From NCBI RefSeq assembly GCF_000471905.2, contig NW_006499799.1, positions 4,956,023 through 5,020,022 of the forward strand: a stretch of DNA of 64,000 bases, written 5' to 3'. This DNA comes from Amborella trichopoda. Taxonomy: Eukaryota > Streptophyta > Magnoliopsida > Amborellales > Amborellaceae. The notes beneath the pieces are model-generated. The model saw nothing but the letters and a program-made list of their open reading frames with translations, did not search any database and had not been told where the DNA came from. The position numbers and the translations under genes were made by a program. Positions 36,600 through 50,299 of this stretch are shown piece by piece (positions within the stretch are counted from its first letter, which is position 1; the number at the start of each line of letters is the position of its first letter).

Positions 36600-38561
36600 T
36601 GTTGGGTTTATATGGCCTTATGAGAGCTTGTATTAACATTTTATATAGTGGAACATAAACTCAATGAGAGTGTGGTTTTTTTGTAGACCATACTAGGCAA
36701 ATACGATTTGCCGATACTTGGATTAGACTCGACGAGCTAGGCCAACCGAGGTTTGGAAAAACCCAAAGTACCTGGGCATATGAATCTACCGAGAAGGATT
36801 TAGTGAGTTAGCCCTTGATGAGGGCGGAGTACGCCTAGATGAGAGCCCATGGATTGTGCAGCCCTTATGTGTGATGAATAGCCTTTAAAGACAGGGTTAA
36901 AACCTCATCATTATATTATCACACAACATGTACATAGATAGCCATTTTGAGATTCGCCAATGAGGGTGAATCGTGTATATATGCGAGAGATTACCCCTAT
37001 ACACTATAGAGTCATGGTTACATCATGGTCTGAAGGATCATGATTTTTTGTCTCTAAGGTAGAACTTGAAATCCATAAACTGAGATTACGTTCCCTAGTC
37101 TATTGGCTGACTTGAAATCCAATCATGAGCCCCTGCAGTGGATTGTAGGTCATGGGAACTGCTGGATCAGTTTGAGAAAACTCGTCGGATCGTGATTCAC
37201 AGTTGAAGGTGGAGTGCTCCCATATATTGATAATTTTCTAAATCTAACGAATACGATTCCTATCAAAATTAATTATTTTTAATTGATTTTCTGCTATGTG
37301 ATTTTTAAAATATTAATTTGAATTTTTGTGAATCTTCTGATATTTTATTTTTATCATTTGGATTTATAAATTAAGAGAAATTAATTTTTTAATGTTTTAA
37401 ATAAAATATAAGATTTAAAATTTCTAAATATGAAATAAAATATTTTCTAAAAATATTTGGGACCTCCATAAGGTATGGGGCCCAAAATTTAAAAGGACTT
37501 GGATTAGGTGGGGCCCACACGTGGCCACCAAACGGGTGGTACGCCCCACCCATTCACGTAACATTATTGGGAAGAATGTTTATCCTTTTGGTTAGCTTAT
37601 TTTTTTTAGGTATAGCCAACTTATGCGATAAGGTTGAATATTTGAGATATTTACTAATTCTTTGAATCAAGATTGATTGATCAAATAATTAAGGATTGGA
37701 TATATTAAAATATAAACTTTTCTCATTTGATGGGAATAGATTTAGGAAAGATAGAATAATGTTCTAGCTCATCTCTTTGAATTTTGATGGTGGATCAAAG
37801 AGATGGATGGCTCAAATCTCTCACCTCACAAGTTTCTTTAGATCGACAGTTGAGATTTGACTCTACGAATTAAGGTAAAATCTATGGCATAAAAAATCTA
37901 TAAAATTAGGTCTCACCTTCATAAAATTACGTATGTGTATTCTCTCTCTTCTTACTAAAAATTTAGCTCTCTCTGGATTACCTAAGTGAAGCAGGCACGT
38001 CCCAATTTTATCTCTCTCTCTCCAAGTTATTTTGGGTGTTCTTTTCTCTTTAGGGAAATCTCTTTGGGTGTCACGCCTAAGCCTAGGTGGTGTTTTATTT
38101 GTGGGTGGCAAAGGGGTAGAACCCCTTACTAGTAGATCTCTGCCTCTCTCTTCATATTCATCTCTTATCTCTCTAAAATCAAGCCAAAATGCTTGATCAA
38201 AATTAAGCCATTGAGTCGATTTTTGCCATAGTATAGAAATCAACGTACCAATGATAGATCCCGAGCACCATCGGAAGGAGAAGATTCGACGTGGGGTGTA
38301 CTAAGCCCGGTTGAGGTAATCTCCGACAATTTTACCTTTTTAAATATTTACTTCTTTTCCCATAAACTAATAAAGTCTAGTTTTGTTTCTTGAATAGAGA
38401 ACTGTATTTGAAGAGGTAGCAATTGAGAACCGATTTTTTTTTATTTTTTTTATTTCAAGAGTGGTTCGATTATAATTGGACATTGTAAGTGATCATGTCG
38501 GTGTAGGGGTAAAGAAGTTTTTTTAAATATATGCGTTGTGCTTTATCATAAAGTCCTTTTA
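36600..38561 (+). repeat. 5' LTR
   Basis: This is the direct repeat partner of 42256-44224, about 1.96 kb. It contains GGGGCCCACACGTGGCCACC and CT-rich blocks in both copies. Its end is followed directly by the primer binding site. Confidence 0.88.
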
Positions 38562-38577
38562 TTGGTATTAGAGCGAG
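38562..38577 (+). other. Primer binding site (tRNA-Met type)
   Basis: TTGGTATTAGAGCGAGG, immediately after the 5' LTR, resembles the TGGTATCAGAGC primer site common in plant Copia elements. This supports + orientation of the element. Confidence 0.75.
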
Positions 38578-41500
38578 GTTGATATTTGAAGCCATTAGAT
38601 GTATTTTCCCTTTATTGAGTCAAGATCAAGCTTGTGAATGAGATGTAAGAAAGCTACTAATCTTTGTGGTCCAGCAATACACCTCGTTAAGAATTATTGA
38701 AATATTCAACACCCCAAGAAAAACACTCTGCAGATTGGGTCTTCTGTGCTATTTTGGAGCAGTTATATGAAGACAATAATGATGTATTTCTCTTTTGCAT
38801 ACTCTGTGATTTTGTGTATCGTCGAGAGTAGGATCTATCTACAAACTTTCAGTAGGAGATCCTAAGGGAATTGAGAGTTTTGGACTCATGAATGAAGGGT
38901 GCTAGTTTGACCCTGCAAAATCTAAGATCTATCCATTGAGTTCCATGATATTTCCCTCCAATGATATGATTTTATTTCTTGTTGAAATTTTGTTGTGATT
39001 CATAAAATTGAGTCTATTTTCAAACAGAAAAATTTTCATCAATAAATTCTTTGTGGTTTAAAAGATATGATCGATTTATTGAAAGGTGGGCAAGTGCTGT
39101 TTTCTGCAATGAAAACTATTTTTATGACTTAGAAGTCATAATTTTATTTCTAATATTAATAGAATATTTTATAGCTCACACTAAGTTTTTAGATTTCCAT
39201 TCTGAGTCTAGTTTCTAATAAAATTTATTTTAGAGAGAAATATCAATTTGAAGAGAGGACGAAAAATTTTGGATTGAAGAGAAGTCATCCTGAATTTTCT
39301 GCAATTATGGTATTCTCTTCATTGAGACTTAAATATCTATAATTATCAAGTATACTTAACAGAGTGATATGAGGCTTGTGGAAATATATGTGCTACCATT
39401 ATGTGTCTACTTTTAAACAAAATTAGTTTTAAAAGAAAACTCTACAAGGATAGAGAGAAAATACAATTTTACTAGACATTGTTCATCTTAGAATTCGGCA
39501 GTATGAGTTATTTTGTGAAGTGTATGTCACTTGATTTATTTCTCCAAAGGAAAGTATTATTTGGGATTCATACAATGAACTTATAAGTTGGTTTTGAGTC
39601 TAGTTTTCAACACGATATTTTAAAAAAAAATTATTTGAGGTTTGGGAGAAACAATTTTTTTATTGAGAGATGCTCAGCTTGATTTTCTGTTGAGAAAATT
39701 GCATTGTGATGAAAAAAAAGTCACTAAAATGTAGACTCACTAAATAATGTGATTTAAGGATGGAACTGAGCATTATTTTATATTTTTGAATCGATTTCAG
39801 TACTCAATAGGATTTGGAAAGAAACTCTTTATGAGTTGAGAGATATCATAATTTTATCATGAGATGCCCATGTTCAATTATGTAGTAAATTAAAAGATGT
39901 AGTATGTTAATGCACATATTTGGATTCGCAGTAATAGAGACATTTTTAGGGCTCATTTAAAATGGGTTTTATAGTGTGTCATGCATATGGTTTATTATAA
40001 TAAAACTTAGGATAGAGGTAATACAGAGCTGGTAAGATACGACATACTATATAAAGAGTATTCGATCTAGGTACAACAAAAAGAAGAAGAAATACAATAC
40101 CTATAACAGTATCTTGGTTTCTTCAAAATGAAGGGATACATAGAGAGACTTGGAGGCAGCAAAGAAAAGCTAAAGATCAGTGGAAGAATCAAATTTGTGA
40201 TATTTAAAATGATAGGATGAAGAAGACGTTTTCTTCACAGTGTTATACAGTGAATAATCTAAGTGCCGAAGAGATGGATACATCGTGACATGTAAAATTG
40301 AAGACCAATATATTCTGCATCAGTTGTGTGCTCTTCCAATATCATAAAAGTTTGTCAAAGACGTAAAAGCAATAAATTAAGAAAGCTCAGGTAACACGCT
40401 ACATGATTTTGAGGTATGAAATCTATCCCACATTACATGGTAAGGTCATTTAGGGAAAGATGATGCAATAACTTTTTATATGATTTGGTCATATTTTGGC
40501 TAATTGTTTTATGAATATATATAGAGTGTATGGACATTGAGTGATATGTGCTAACAAATTTGAAAGAGCTTATTTATGAATACCATGTGTTATGGTGCCT
40601 CCTTGTGCTAAGAGTACGAACTACTTAAGGTAGTGATACACATGGAGATGTGATTTGATCAAGGGCTTTGAGTCATATGTATGAAATACGAGATATGTGT
40701 ATGACTCATTCAAATATGTAAGCACAAAGGAGTGTTCTGATGGAACTCGGTCTTAGTGACCATCCTCCCAATAATGTCCTGTAATATGATATTTTACATG
40801 TGATGATGGTCTCTTCATAAAGTCTCCATATTTTCCAAAAAGAATTTTTGTCAAGATTTTGATAACAATTCTTTAGTCATGCTTTATTTTAGATAAAATT
40901 GTAGTATGGACTTTATGGCTTCTTTTTATAGCTGTAAACATGACTTGGTAGGTGAATGCGGTAAAATGATTTTTGAAGACTAAATATATATTTTAATATT
41001 AAATTGGATGTTTGGAGAAAAACTTGAGTCTTTATGAAAAATCATTTTAAACCGTCATACTATTATCTAACAATTGCTTGTGATATATTTATCAAGTCGA
41101 TTTTTTTTTTTAAAAGGGAGAAAACCATTATGCCTTCAAGGTATTTATAAAATTGAGTAAAAAACTGTCATGCACATTTTTTTAAATACTCATATACCTT
41201 GACTCATGTTTGTAGTTATTTAGAATCCTCGATTGCCTAAGGCCTTAAACCATATGGAATGTTATCTTACTAAGTTTCCATGATACATGTTATATTGATT
41301 AGATACCTTGGTTTGTATAGATTTACTATTAAGATGATTAATGTGGTTCAACCTTTGTGGTTTATAAAAGGTTTTGCATATTGGGAAACCAATGGGCATT
41401 GAATTACTTATTGCATGAGACTTGATATGCTACCTCATGATATAGACATAAGTATGTTGAGAATGTATATATTGTATGTGTAATAATTGAGTGGGAGCTG

Positions 41501-42255
41501 CTACAGTCCCACATTCTTTTTAGCTGCTTGGATATTTAGATATACAGATGCAAGCTGTCTCAAGGATCCAGATGATGTGAAATCTACATCTGCATACATG
41601 TTCATACTTGGAGGGAATATAGTTCTTGAAAATCAAAGAAACATGATGCTGCAAGATTGTCCATCCTGAAGTAGAATACATGGCATTCTGTTTGGCAGCC
41701 AAGAATGACGTATGGATTAAAATTTTTTTCAATTGACTTGACTTTCAACCTGCGCGTTGTGAGGCAGTAAAGATTTTCTGTGACAACATGACAGTGATAC
41801 GCATGTAAAAGGGAGTCACGATTCCATAATAACTCTAACAGTATAAAACTAAATATTCCAGTGGGAGCACCCAGAGTTTGACAGGCCAGCTGAAACAACA
41901 GACTATGGTGTTATTCACCCATGGAGCCCAGATGTGTGGCGCTAGTTGTATGACGACAGAAAAGAAGCGGCTTGTTTGAAAATTCCTTTAAGCCAATGAA
42001 GATACGATCCCATACGATGAGGATACGTGATGATTTTTTGTGACAGCAGGTCCATGATTTGCGATGCGATATGAAAGATGGACTACGACTACTTTCGGGA
42101 TGAGATCTGAACAGTAAAGAGAAAGAAGTGTTACCTCTATGAGTCTTTTTGTGAAATGATTGATGGCGAAAGCCATGATTAATATATTGAGAGATATGGT
42201 TATTGGGAGAATGGGGATGAGAGAAAGTGAGAAATAGAATGTAAGGCTTTGAAGA

Positions 42256-44224
42256 TGTTGGGTTTATGTGGCTTTTAAATGCCTTATGAGAGCTTGTATG
42301 AGCATTTTATATAGTGGAACATAAACTCAGTGGGAGTGTGATCATTTTGTGGACATTACTAGGCAAATGCGATTTGCCAACACTCGGATTAGGCTTGAGA
42401 GCTAGGCCAGCGGAGGTTTGGAAAAACCCAAAGTACCTGGGTATAGAGATCTACCGGGAAGGGTTTAGTGGGTTAATCCTTGATGAGGGCAGAGTATGCC
42501 CAGATGAGAGCCAGGGACTGTGTGACCCTTGTATGTGATGAATGGCCTTTAGAGACAGAGCTAAAACCTCATCATTATATCATCACACGGCATGTTCATA
42601 GATAGCTGTTTTGAGATTCACCAATGAAAGGTGAAGCGTGTAAATGTGCGAGAGATTACCCCTATACACAATAGAGTTATGGTTGCATCATGGTCTGGAG
42701 GACCATGATTTTTGTCTCTAGGAGAGAACTTCAAATCCATAAATTGGGATTGTGTCTCATAGTCTATTGGCTGACTTTGGTGATCCAATCATGAGCCCCC
42801 GCAATAGACTGTGGGTCATGGGAACTGTTGGATTAGTTTGAGAAAAACTCGACGGATCGCGATTCGCAGTTGAAGGTGGAGTGCTCCCATATATTGATAA
42901 TTTTCTAAATCTAATAGATCTGATTCCCATCAAAATTAATTAATTTTAATTGATTTTATGTTATGTGATTTTTAAAATGTTAATTTGAATTTTTGTGAAT
43001 CTTTCGATATTTTATTTTTATCATTTGGATTTATAGATTAAAAGAAATTAACTTTCCAATGTTTTAAATAAATACAAGATTTAAAATTTCTAAATATGAA
43101 ATAAAAGTTTCTAAAAATATTTAGGACCTCCATAAGATATGGGGCCCAAAATTTAAAAGGACGTGGATTAGGTGGGGTCCACACGTGGCCACCAAAAGGG
43201 TGGCACGCCCCACCCATTCACGTAACATTCTTGGGAAGAATGTTTATCCTCTTAGTTAGCTTATTTTTTTAGGTATAGTCAACTTATGTGATAATGTTGA
43301 ATATTTGAGATATTTACTAATTCTTTGAATCAAGATTGATTGATAAAATAATTAAGGATTATATATATTAAAATATAAACTTTTCTTATTTGATGGGAAT
43401 AGATTTAAGAAAGGGATGATATGGTTCTAGCTCATCTCTTCAAATCTTGATGGTGGATCAAAAAGATAGTTGATTCAAATCTCTCACCTCATAAGTCTCC
43501 CTAGATCGACGGTTGAGATTTGACCCTACGAATTGAGACAAAATCTATTGCATAGAAAATCTATAAAATGAGGTCTCCTCTTCATAAAATTACGTATGTG
43601 TATTCTCTCTCTTCCTACTCAAAATTTAGCTCTATCTAGATTACCAAAGGGAGGCAGGCACGTCCCAATTTTATCTCTCTCTCTCCAAGTTATTTTGGGT
43701 GTCTTTTTATCTTTGGGGAATTCTTTTTTGGTGTCTGGCCTAAGCCTATGTAGTGTTTTATTTGTGGGTGGCAAAGGGGTGGAACCCCTTGCTAGTAGAT
43801 CTCTCCCTCTGTCTTCATAGTCATATCTCGTCTCTCTAAAATTAAGCTGAGGCTTGATCAAGATTAAGCCATTGAGTGAATTTTTGCCATAGTAGAGAAA
43901 TCAATATACTGATCATAGATCCCGAGCACCATTGGAAGGATGAGACTCGGCGTGGGATGTATTAAGCCCGGTTGAAGTAATCTCCGGTAATTTTACCTTT
44001 TTAAATATTTACTTCTCTTCCTATAAAGTAATAAAGTCTAGTTTTGTTTCTTGCATAAAGCATTGTATTTGAAGAGGTAGCTATTGAGAACCGATTTTAT
44101 TTTTATTTTATGTATTTCAAGAGTGGTTCGATTATAATTGGACATTGTAAGTGATCTTGCCGATGTAGAGATAAATTTTTTTTTTTAAAATATATACATT
44201 GTACTTTATCATAAAGTCCTTTCA
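42256..44224 (+). repeat. 3' LTR
   Basis: This is the direct repeat partner of 36600-38561. A purine-rich stretch (GGGAGAATGGGGATGAGAGA, about 42207-42226) precedes it and may include the polypurine region. Confidence 0.88.
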
Positions 44225-44229
44225 ACATG

Positions 44230-45295
44230 GACGTGAGAGATTGATTGTGTACATAGAGATATTGGAAGAAAGCCAAGACAAATATTAAATTATGCAATCC
44301 CGAACGGTGCGTATGTGCCTTCAAGGAGTGGCATTGATCAGCTCCCTAAGTAGCTTCCTTTATCTCCGATAGTTCAGGGGACCACTTTTAGGCTTAAAGA
44401 CTGGAGGCTCAGCAATCTTGCCGGCTTAACATTTAGGTTTCAGTAACCCGCCCAGCCAAACATTGACGTAAAGGTTAGATTAAACAAAGTTTTAAGTACA
44501 AAGTTCTATTACTTCTCAATTTGAAATTTCAGGTTGTAGCATATCTCAAATAAAATATATTGCATCTACTACAAAAGTAGAAATCCTGCTTTAACTCTCT
44601 TGAATTTTAAAATTTGAATTTTTATTGTTTTAGACCTTCATTTATATACTTTCCCTTTTTAAGGGCTTTTAAGTCATAAAAGCTGAGTTCATCTTTTAGC
44701 AAAATTTCTAGGCTTTAGAAATAGTTTCTAGTACTTTTTGGGATCTACAATAATGACATTTGTATCAGCTATCATTAGATAAGTGCATTCAACTTTTATT
44801 ATTGTTTTATTACTTTCAATTTTTATCTTTTTCATGTGCCTCCAAACATTTATATTTAAAATGTATCAATTTTTGTTGTGAAAATTTTTACTATTTTTTT
44901 AATATTTCCTTACATACACGTGCGACACACAAAAGTCTACTAGTAGTATATAATCTCATAATTTAAATATTGGTCACAGTTCAACACCGTTCAATCAATG
45001 AATTGGATGGTGAAGGATAGCTTATTGTATAAGTTGATCAGGGACAGTATGGTGGGAGACATCAAACCTATCCATCATCGTCTTACATATTGATGACTTG
45101 CGAAGACTCTTGTGACTGTTTTTACCTTTACCATATGGATCTTGCCTACAATTTTTTTTTGTAAAAAAATGACTAAGGAAATGTAGGCTATGAAATATAG
45201 ACTTCTCTTCCGCCTATTCAAAGTATAAATAGACTTCTCTCGTGGTTTTCTGCTGTTAATCACAGATAGTACACAAGAAAGTTAAAAAAAAAAAA
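44230..45295. other. Intergenic DNA between two mobile elements
   Basis: About 1.1 kb of mostly AT-rich sequence between the LTR element and the giant MULE. I see no gene, repeat end or homology I can name. Confidence 0.5.
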
Positions 45296-45854
45296 GAAAA
45301 AAAAAAAAATTGGGATACGCCCATTCGAGTATGTGGTTGTGGTGCAACAACGGCCCGGATTAACGGGGTTAAAACCAAGGGTCCACATTCAAAAGCAGAG
45401 AACAAAAGCGAAACTCCATTTGAAATGAAGACAGCTTAGGCCTGCAAACTCCCCCTACACTCCTACCTAGTGTGCAGAGATGGCAGGCCTACCTGCCCAG
45501 CCCTTCTCATACTCCATCTCTCTCTCTACTGATGCATTCACTCCCTCTCTCTCTCTAAACCACATGAAATAAAAAACCATTCCCTTTCTCTCTCTAAAAC
45601 CAGAGGAACCCTATCTCTCCCTTGCACCTAGTTTCCTCGCTATCTTTTACAAACTACTGGATCCCCAATACACCCTCGTGCCCTCTCTCTCTCTAAACCA
45701 GAGATACAGGCGAAGCCCTACCAAACTGACGTCACCCTCTCTCTGCGCCTCTCGTACGAGAACAAAAGTGAAAGCCCTATCTTAATCTTAGTCACAGTGG
45801 TATGAATATAACGGATTGTTCATGTTTTTTTGTTTTGAAAACCCTGTGATGGGT

Positions 45855-46215
45855 TTGCATTTGGGGTATTCATTACTGATATGCGTTTTTTGCTATGAAA
45901 AATAGGATGCTCGTTCTAATACTGTAAATCTGGTGTTTTTGCTAGTTTGCATTTAGGGTATTCAGTACTGATCTGCGTTTTTGCTATGAAAAATAGGATG
46001 TTTGTTCAAATGCTGTATATCTGGTTTCTTTGCTAGTTTGCATTTGGTGTATTCATTACTGATCTGCGGTTTTTGCTATGAAAAATAGGATGTTTGCTAT
46101 AATGCTGTACATCTGGTTTTTTTGCTATGAAACATGCGTTTGCTGCGAAAAATAGGATGTTTGTTCTAATGGTTTAAACCTGCATTTTTTGCTTTGAAAA
46201 ATAGGAGATGGGTTT
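45855..46215. repeat. 91-bp tandem repeat in the left arm
   Basis: Units share TTTTTGCTATGAAAAATAGG, then TCTAATGCTGTAAATCTGG, then TTTGCATTTGGGGTATTCA, then TACTGATCTGCG. About three to four units occur, the last one rearranged. The matching array in the right arm lies at about 54560-54910. Confidence 0.8.
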
Positions 46216-46452
46216 GTATTAGTACTGCATTTTCAAAATATCGAGCTCAGAGATCTTAAATTTTGGGGCTAGATCTACACAAAACTAGGCTTTAATCCAA
46301 ATAATTGAGCCAAAAATATAATTCTTTAACGAATAATGAATCAAATGAACCATATGTCACTAAAATCGAAGATTTTATCTTCAATTGGAGGCCTGTGACC
46401 AAATGCCCAAAATAAAAATGAAAAAGAAATACATGTTTCAGATTCAATTGGT

Positions 46453-46995
46453 GGGCTATTTCTTTTTCAATGGCAATTTTTTTTTTTAATACATTAGCTG
46501 TCCCATTATCATTGTTATTTCAATGGAAAAGGTTACTGATGTTGTTCCCATTATCCTTGATATTTCAATGAAAAAGTCTACTGATAGGCTTGAATTTGAT
46601 TTATATGTGCTCATCCTATTTTTCTTTCATCACTATTTTTTAGGGCTACTTCTTTTTCTATGGCAATTGTTTTTTTTAATACAATAGCTGTCCCATTATC
46701 ATTGTTTTTTTAATGGAAATGGTTACTGTTGAAGTTCATATTATCCTTGATATTTCAATGAAAAAGTATACTGATGGGCCTGAATTTGATTCATATGTGC
46801 TTATCCTATTTAACTTTCATCACCATTTTTTAGGGCTATTTCTTTTTCAATGGCAATTTTTTTTTAATTCATTAGTTGTCCCATCATCATTGTTATTTCA
46901 ACGGAAAATGTTACTGATGAAGTTCCTATTATCCTTGACATTTCAATAGAAAAGTCTACTGATGGGCTTGAATTTGATTCATATGTGAAGAATTT
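46453..46995. repeat. 190-bp tandem repeat in the left arm
   Basis: Units start GGGCTA(T/C)TTCTTTTTC at 46453, 46643 and 46833, giving a 190-bp period and almost three copies. Each ends with CTGATGGGCTTGAATTTGAT and a CTTTCATCAC block. The right arm has only about two copies (about 53990-54370). Confidence 0.85.
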
Positions 46996-47902
46996 TGAGT
47001 ATGTTGTGTACTTTATGCACAATATGTGATGTGATGGGCTGATGAACTTGTGAATTTTGGGTTATCTTAATGCTTGGTTTGGGGACTATGGGTTGTGGTT
47101 CCTAAAAGTGATTCTTGTGGTAAGGAGACACAGTAGCATGCGCTTGATTAGCTATATGCCATAATGTGTAGGTATGCACTTGATAAGCTATATGCCATAA
47201 TGTTTCCTCTAACATTGCTTTCTATGAGTGTACGAAGCAAGTCTAGGTTGTCTTTCAGTTTGTCTCCAACCTTCCCACATGGCTCTCTTATGTTACCATC
47301 TTGTGTGAAGATTGAGCTTACTCTATATCGCAGTTCCTCTAATATCCTTAAAGGAAATCAGGAGAATATACTATCGGCTATCATATTTCTCATATTAGCA
47401 TGGTTATATAAGTTAACATCCAAAATACTTGGTTTGGTCACATATCCTTAATCTTTTTGTCCCACTTAAGATTACATAAAACTAATATAACATATATGTT
47501 AGGCATGATCAACTTGTTGAGACATTTTTTCAAATAGATACATGAGTTACGTGTCTTGACACTATTAATGTCACATATGAACTACAAAAGCACAAGGCCT
47601 ATGATGTCTAGTCTAGTGTTTAATGCTCATACACATTACTTTAAGAGTTAAGTTCAAATTAATAAGAGTGCACCCCTGTTGTCTACAATTTCTTTGAATA
47701 TGGTTGATCCTATAATGGAAGTAAGATTAGTTGAATAGTTAACTAGGAGTGTTGTTATGTTTATATAAATGTTTGAATACATATATTTATGTAGTTTGTT
47801 TTTCTATGTAGGGTTAGTTGAAAACCTTAGATGGATCACACCGTTTCAGGCTGTGTGTCATCTCCCACTTAGGCAATTGGAGACAACATAGGTGACACCA
47901 AT

Positions 47903-49990
47903 GTGCCCATGGAGCAGGTTTCTTATCTTGCAACCCCTCCTAGAAAATTTACAGAAATACAAGATGGAGAACCTAACTCCTCAACTAAAGGCCTAGAAAT
48001 AAATGTACCCCGTGTAGGAGTGAAGTTTTCAGAGGAAGATGCAATGGGCTATTATAAGGCTTATGCATTGGCCAAAGGCTTTGGTATCCAGTTGGGCACT
48101 ACCCATAATAATAAAGGTGAAAAAATTAGTAGAGAAATTAAGTGCTCTAAGGAAGGATTTCGCAAAGTGAAAGAGCAAGTTAGTGGAAAGAAACTCCCTG
48201 AATCAAGGTGTGGGTGTAAGGCTAAGCTAGGACTCAATAGAAAAGTAAACAATGAGTGGGTTGTGACTTGGTTTATTGATGATCATAATCATGATCTAGG
48301 TTGTCCAAGAAAAGCTTGTCTAATTCGCAGCTACCGAACGTTGTCTAGTGTCACGAAGTTGATAATAAATTCAATGAGTTCGGCAATGGTTAGGCCAAGA
48401 CATATTCATGACATATTTATAACGCAAGCTGGAGGGATCGAGAATGTTACATGTACACAAAAAGACATCGAAAATGAAATTGCGAGTGGCAGAAGAAAAC
48501 TAAGAGGAAAAGATGGTAGTCTAGTTATGCAATGGCTCTATAAAATGAAAGAATCGAACCCATCTTTCTTCTATAAATTGAAATTAGATTAAGACGATCA
48601 CATTCCCAACATCTTGTGGGTAGATGCCACATGTAAAGTTTCTTATCGATGTTTCTCTAATGTGGTTACATTTGATACTACATACAAAACAAACACTTTT
48701 AGTATGTCCTTTGCTCCCATACTTGGTGTAAATCACCATTTCAATACAAATTTCTATGGATTTACACTCATATTTGATAATAAGGTAGAATCATTTGTTT
48801 GGGTATTTGAAAATTGGTTAGAAGCAATGAGTGGACAACAACTGGGTATTATTATCACTAATCAAGACCATGCAATTTCAGCCACAGTGAGATAAGTTTT
48901 TTACCAGAGTGAGCATCATTACTGTAAGTGACATATACTATTCAAAGTTAAAGAAAATCTATGCCATGTCTTGCGCATGCATCCTTCTTTTTCAGATACT
49001 TTCAGGAGTTATATAGCTAGCCCAGCAGTAGAAGAATTTGAAAATGGATGGAAATTGATGATTGAGAAATATGAGTTGGAAAACAATGAATGGTTAAATA
49101 GGTTATATGGTTGTCGCAACAAGAAATATGTGCCAAGGTGCAAGATAAGAAGGGGTACGAAAAGAAAAGGAAAACGACTTAAAAAACATTACAACTACTC
49201 CAATCTTAAGAACAACTTCTTTATTTGAGTCACAGGCATCAAAATATATACTCAAAAGATTTTGAAGATATTTGTGGAAGAGGTTGCCAATTGTATGAAT
49301 TTGATGAGTGAGTTAGTTGATGAAAATGGACAACTTACCACTTTTAAGGTGGCAGATATGGGAATCAGATCTAGATCATACTTAGTGGAATTCAATCCCA
49401 ATGATAAGAGGACTAATTGCAGTTGTCACTTATGTGAGAGGATGGGCTTTCTTTGCAGGCATGTGTTTAAGATTTTTATGATGAAAAATATTTTTGAAAT
49501 ACCTCCACAATACATTATGAGGCGTTGGTCAAAGAACGTAAAGAGGGGGTTTTTTGTTGATGATAGAGGAAAAGAACTTCATGATACATGCACTACCACG
49601 CTCCATTCGATATAACGATGTCATGCTGGCTGTTCGATACCTTGCTAAGCATGCGTCAGAAAGTATGGAGGTTCATGAATTTGTAATATCTTTAATACAC
49701 GATGATATCATAGAGGTTAACAATAAATTCGGTTATAAAGCAACACCCACAGGTTGACACTATGAGCTATGTCAATGATGAGAAGAGTGCTACTAGTTGT
49801 AGTGACACACCAAATGGAAGTTACAATTGCTAGAATGTTCTGGATCCTCCATGAGTACGGGCAAAGGGACGGCTGACAAATGCAAGAAAAAAAGCTCGAT
49901 CAGAGGGATGGAAGCCAATAGAGAAGTCTAGGAATGCGCAGTTTGCCAAGGCAGTGGGCATGACAGAAGAAATTGTCCATCATACGTTCG
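47903..49990 (+). pseudogene. FAR1/MuDR-type MULE transposase pseudogene
   Basis: The N-terminal part (47903-48592) is a FAR1-type WRKY-GCM1 DNA-binding domain: VGVKFSEEDAMGYYKAYA, SRCGCKAKLGL, WVVTWFIDDHNHDL. The transposase core follows (48600-49228: ILWVDATCKVSYRCFSNVVT, FDTTYKTNTFSMSFAPILGV, FVWVFENWLEAMSG). Then comes a SWIM zinc finger at about 49415-49475 (CSCHLCERMGFLCRHVFK). A C-terminal zinc knuckle CAVCQGSGHDRRNC occupies 49935-49976. One frame runs from 47903 to 49615 but is interrupted by stops at 48590-48592, 48893-48895, near 48932 (TGA where a conserved Trp is expected) and 49226-49228. A frameshift lies near 49590. The expected second catalytic aspartate reads N in IITNQDHA (codon at 48860). 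It is not functional as it stands. Confidence 0.88.
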
Positions 49991-50299
49991 TTAATCCATA
50001 CCTTTAGATTCTTTTGATTTTTAATTGTATAAGCTTTTCAATCTAGATGTATTAGCAATTTCATATGATATTAGTCATTGTGAATACATTATGAAATGCT
50101 ATTATTGCAATTTCTTTTCTTACTACAGGGTTATTTCCAAAGTCCGCCATAAGATTCGGTCTCATAAGAACGTGGGACATGAGCATTGATGTTAAGCAAC
50201 ATTATGTATTATGCATGCATGTATTAATTATTTTAAAAATTTTATGTACTCAGGGTAAGCAACATTATGGTAAGCAGCGTTATGTATTATGCTTGTGAC

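Larger units (their letters stand above)
36600..44224 (+). mobile_element. Copia-like LTR retrotransposon, fossil, with 5-bp target duplication
   Basis: Two long direct repeats (36600-38561 and 42256-44224) start TGTTGGGTTTAT and end in AAAGTCCTTT(C/T)A. The pentamer ACATG flanks the whole unit on both sides (36595-36599 and 44225-44229), so it looks structurally complete at its ends. The 3.7-kb interior is mostly non-coding. Only a short Copia-type RNase H-like remnant is recognisable near 41500-41950 (YTDASCLKDPDDVKSTSAYM). The interior is broken with many breaks and is probably a non-autonomous or long-dead copy. The LTRs differ by roughly a tenth by eye, suggesting an insertion several million years old under usual plant rates. 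Confidence 0.88.
45305..47640 (+). repeat. Left inverted arm of the MULE
   Basis: From the end inward there is a GC-richer end and CT-rich leader-like DNA (45520-45740). A 91-bp tandem array (about 45855-46215) and a 190-bp tandem array (46453-46995) follow, then TTGTGTACTTTATGCACAAT, GGTTTGGGGACTATGGGTTG and CTTGACACTATTAATGTCA. The order is the same, inverted, in 53600-55450. The segment 47160-47490 has no counterpart in the right arm and looks like an insertion. Confidence 0.82.

Noticed and set aside
46713-46949. Small gene in the MULE arm (also a 145-codon frame at 54015-54452 on the other strand)
   Set aside because: Both are translations of the 190-bp tandem unit; no known domain, and the frame is not preserved across units.
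47903-49757. Domesticated host FAR1/FHY3 gene
   Set aside because: It lies between MULE inverted arms, has several stops and a frameshift, and lacks the second catalytic aspartate.
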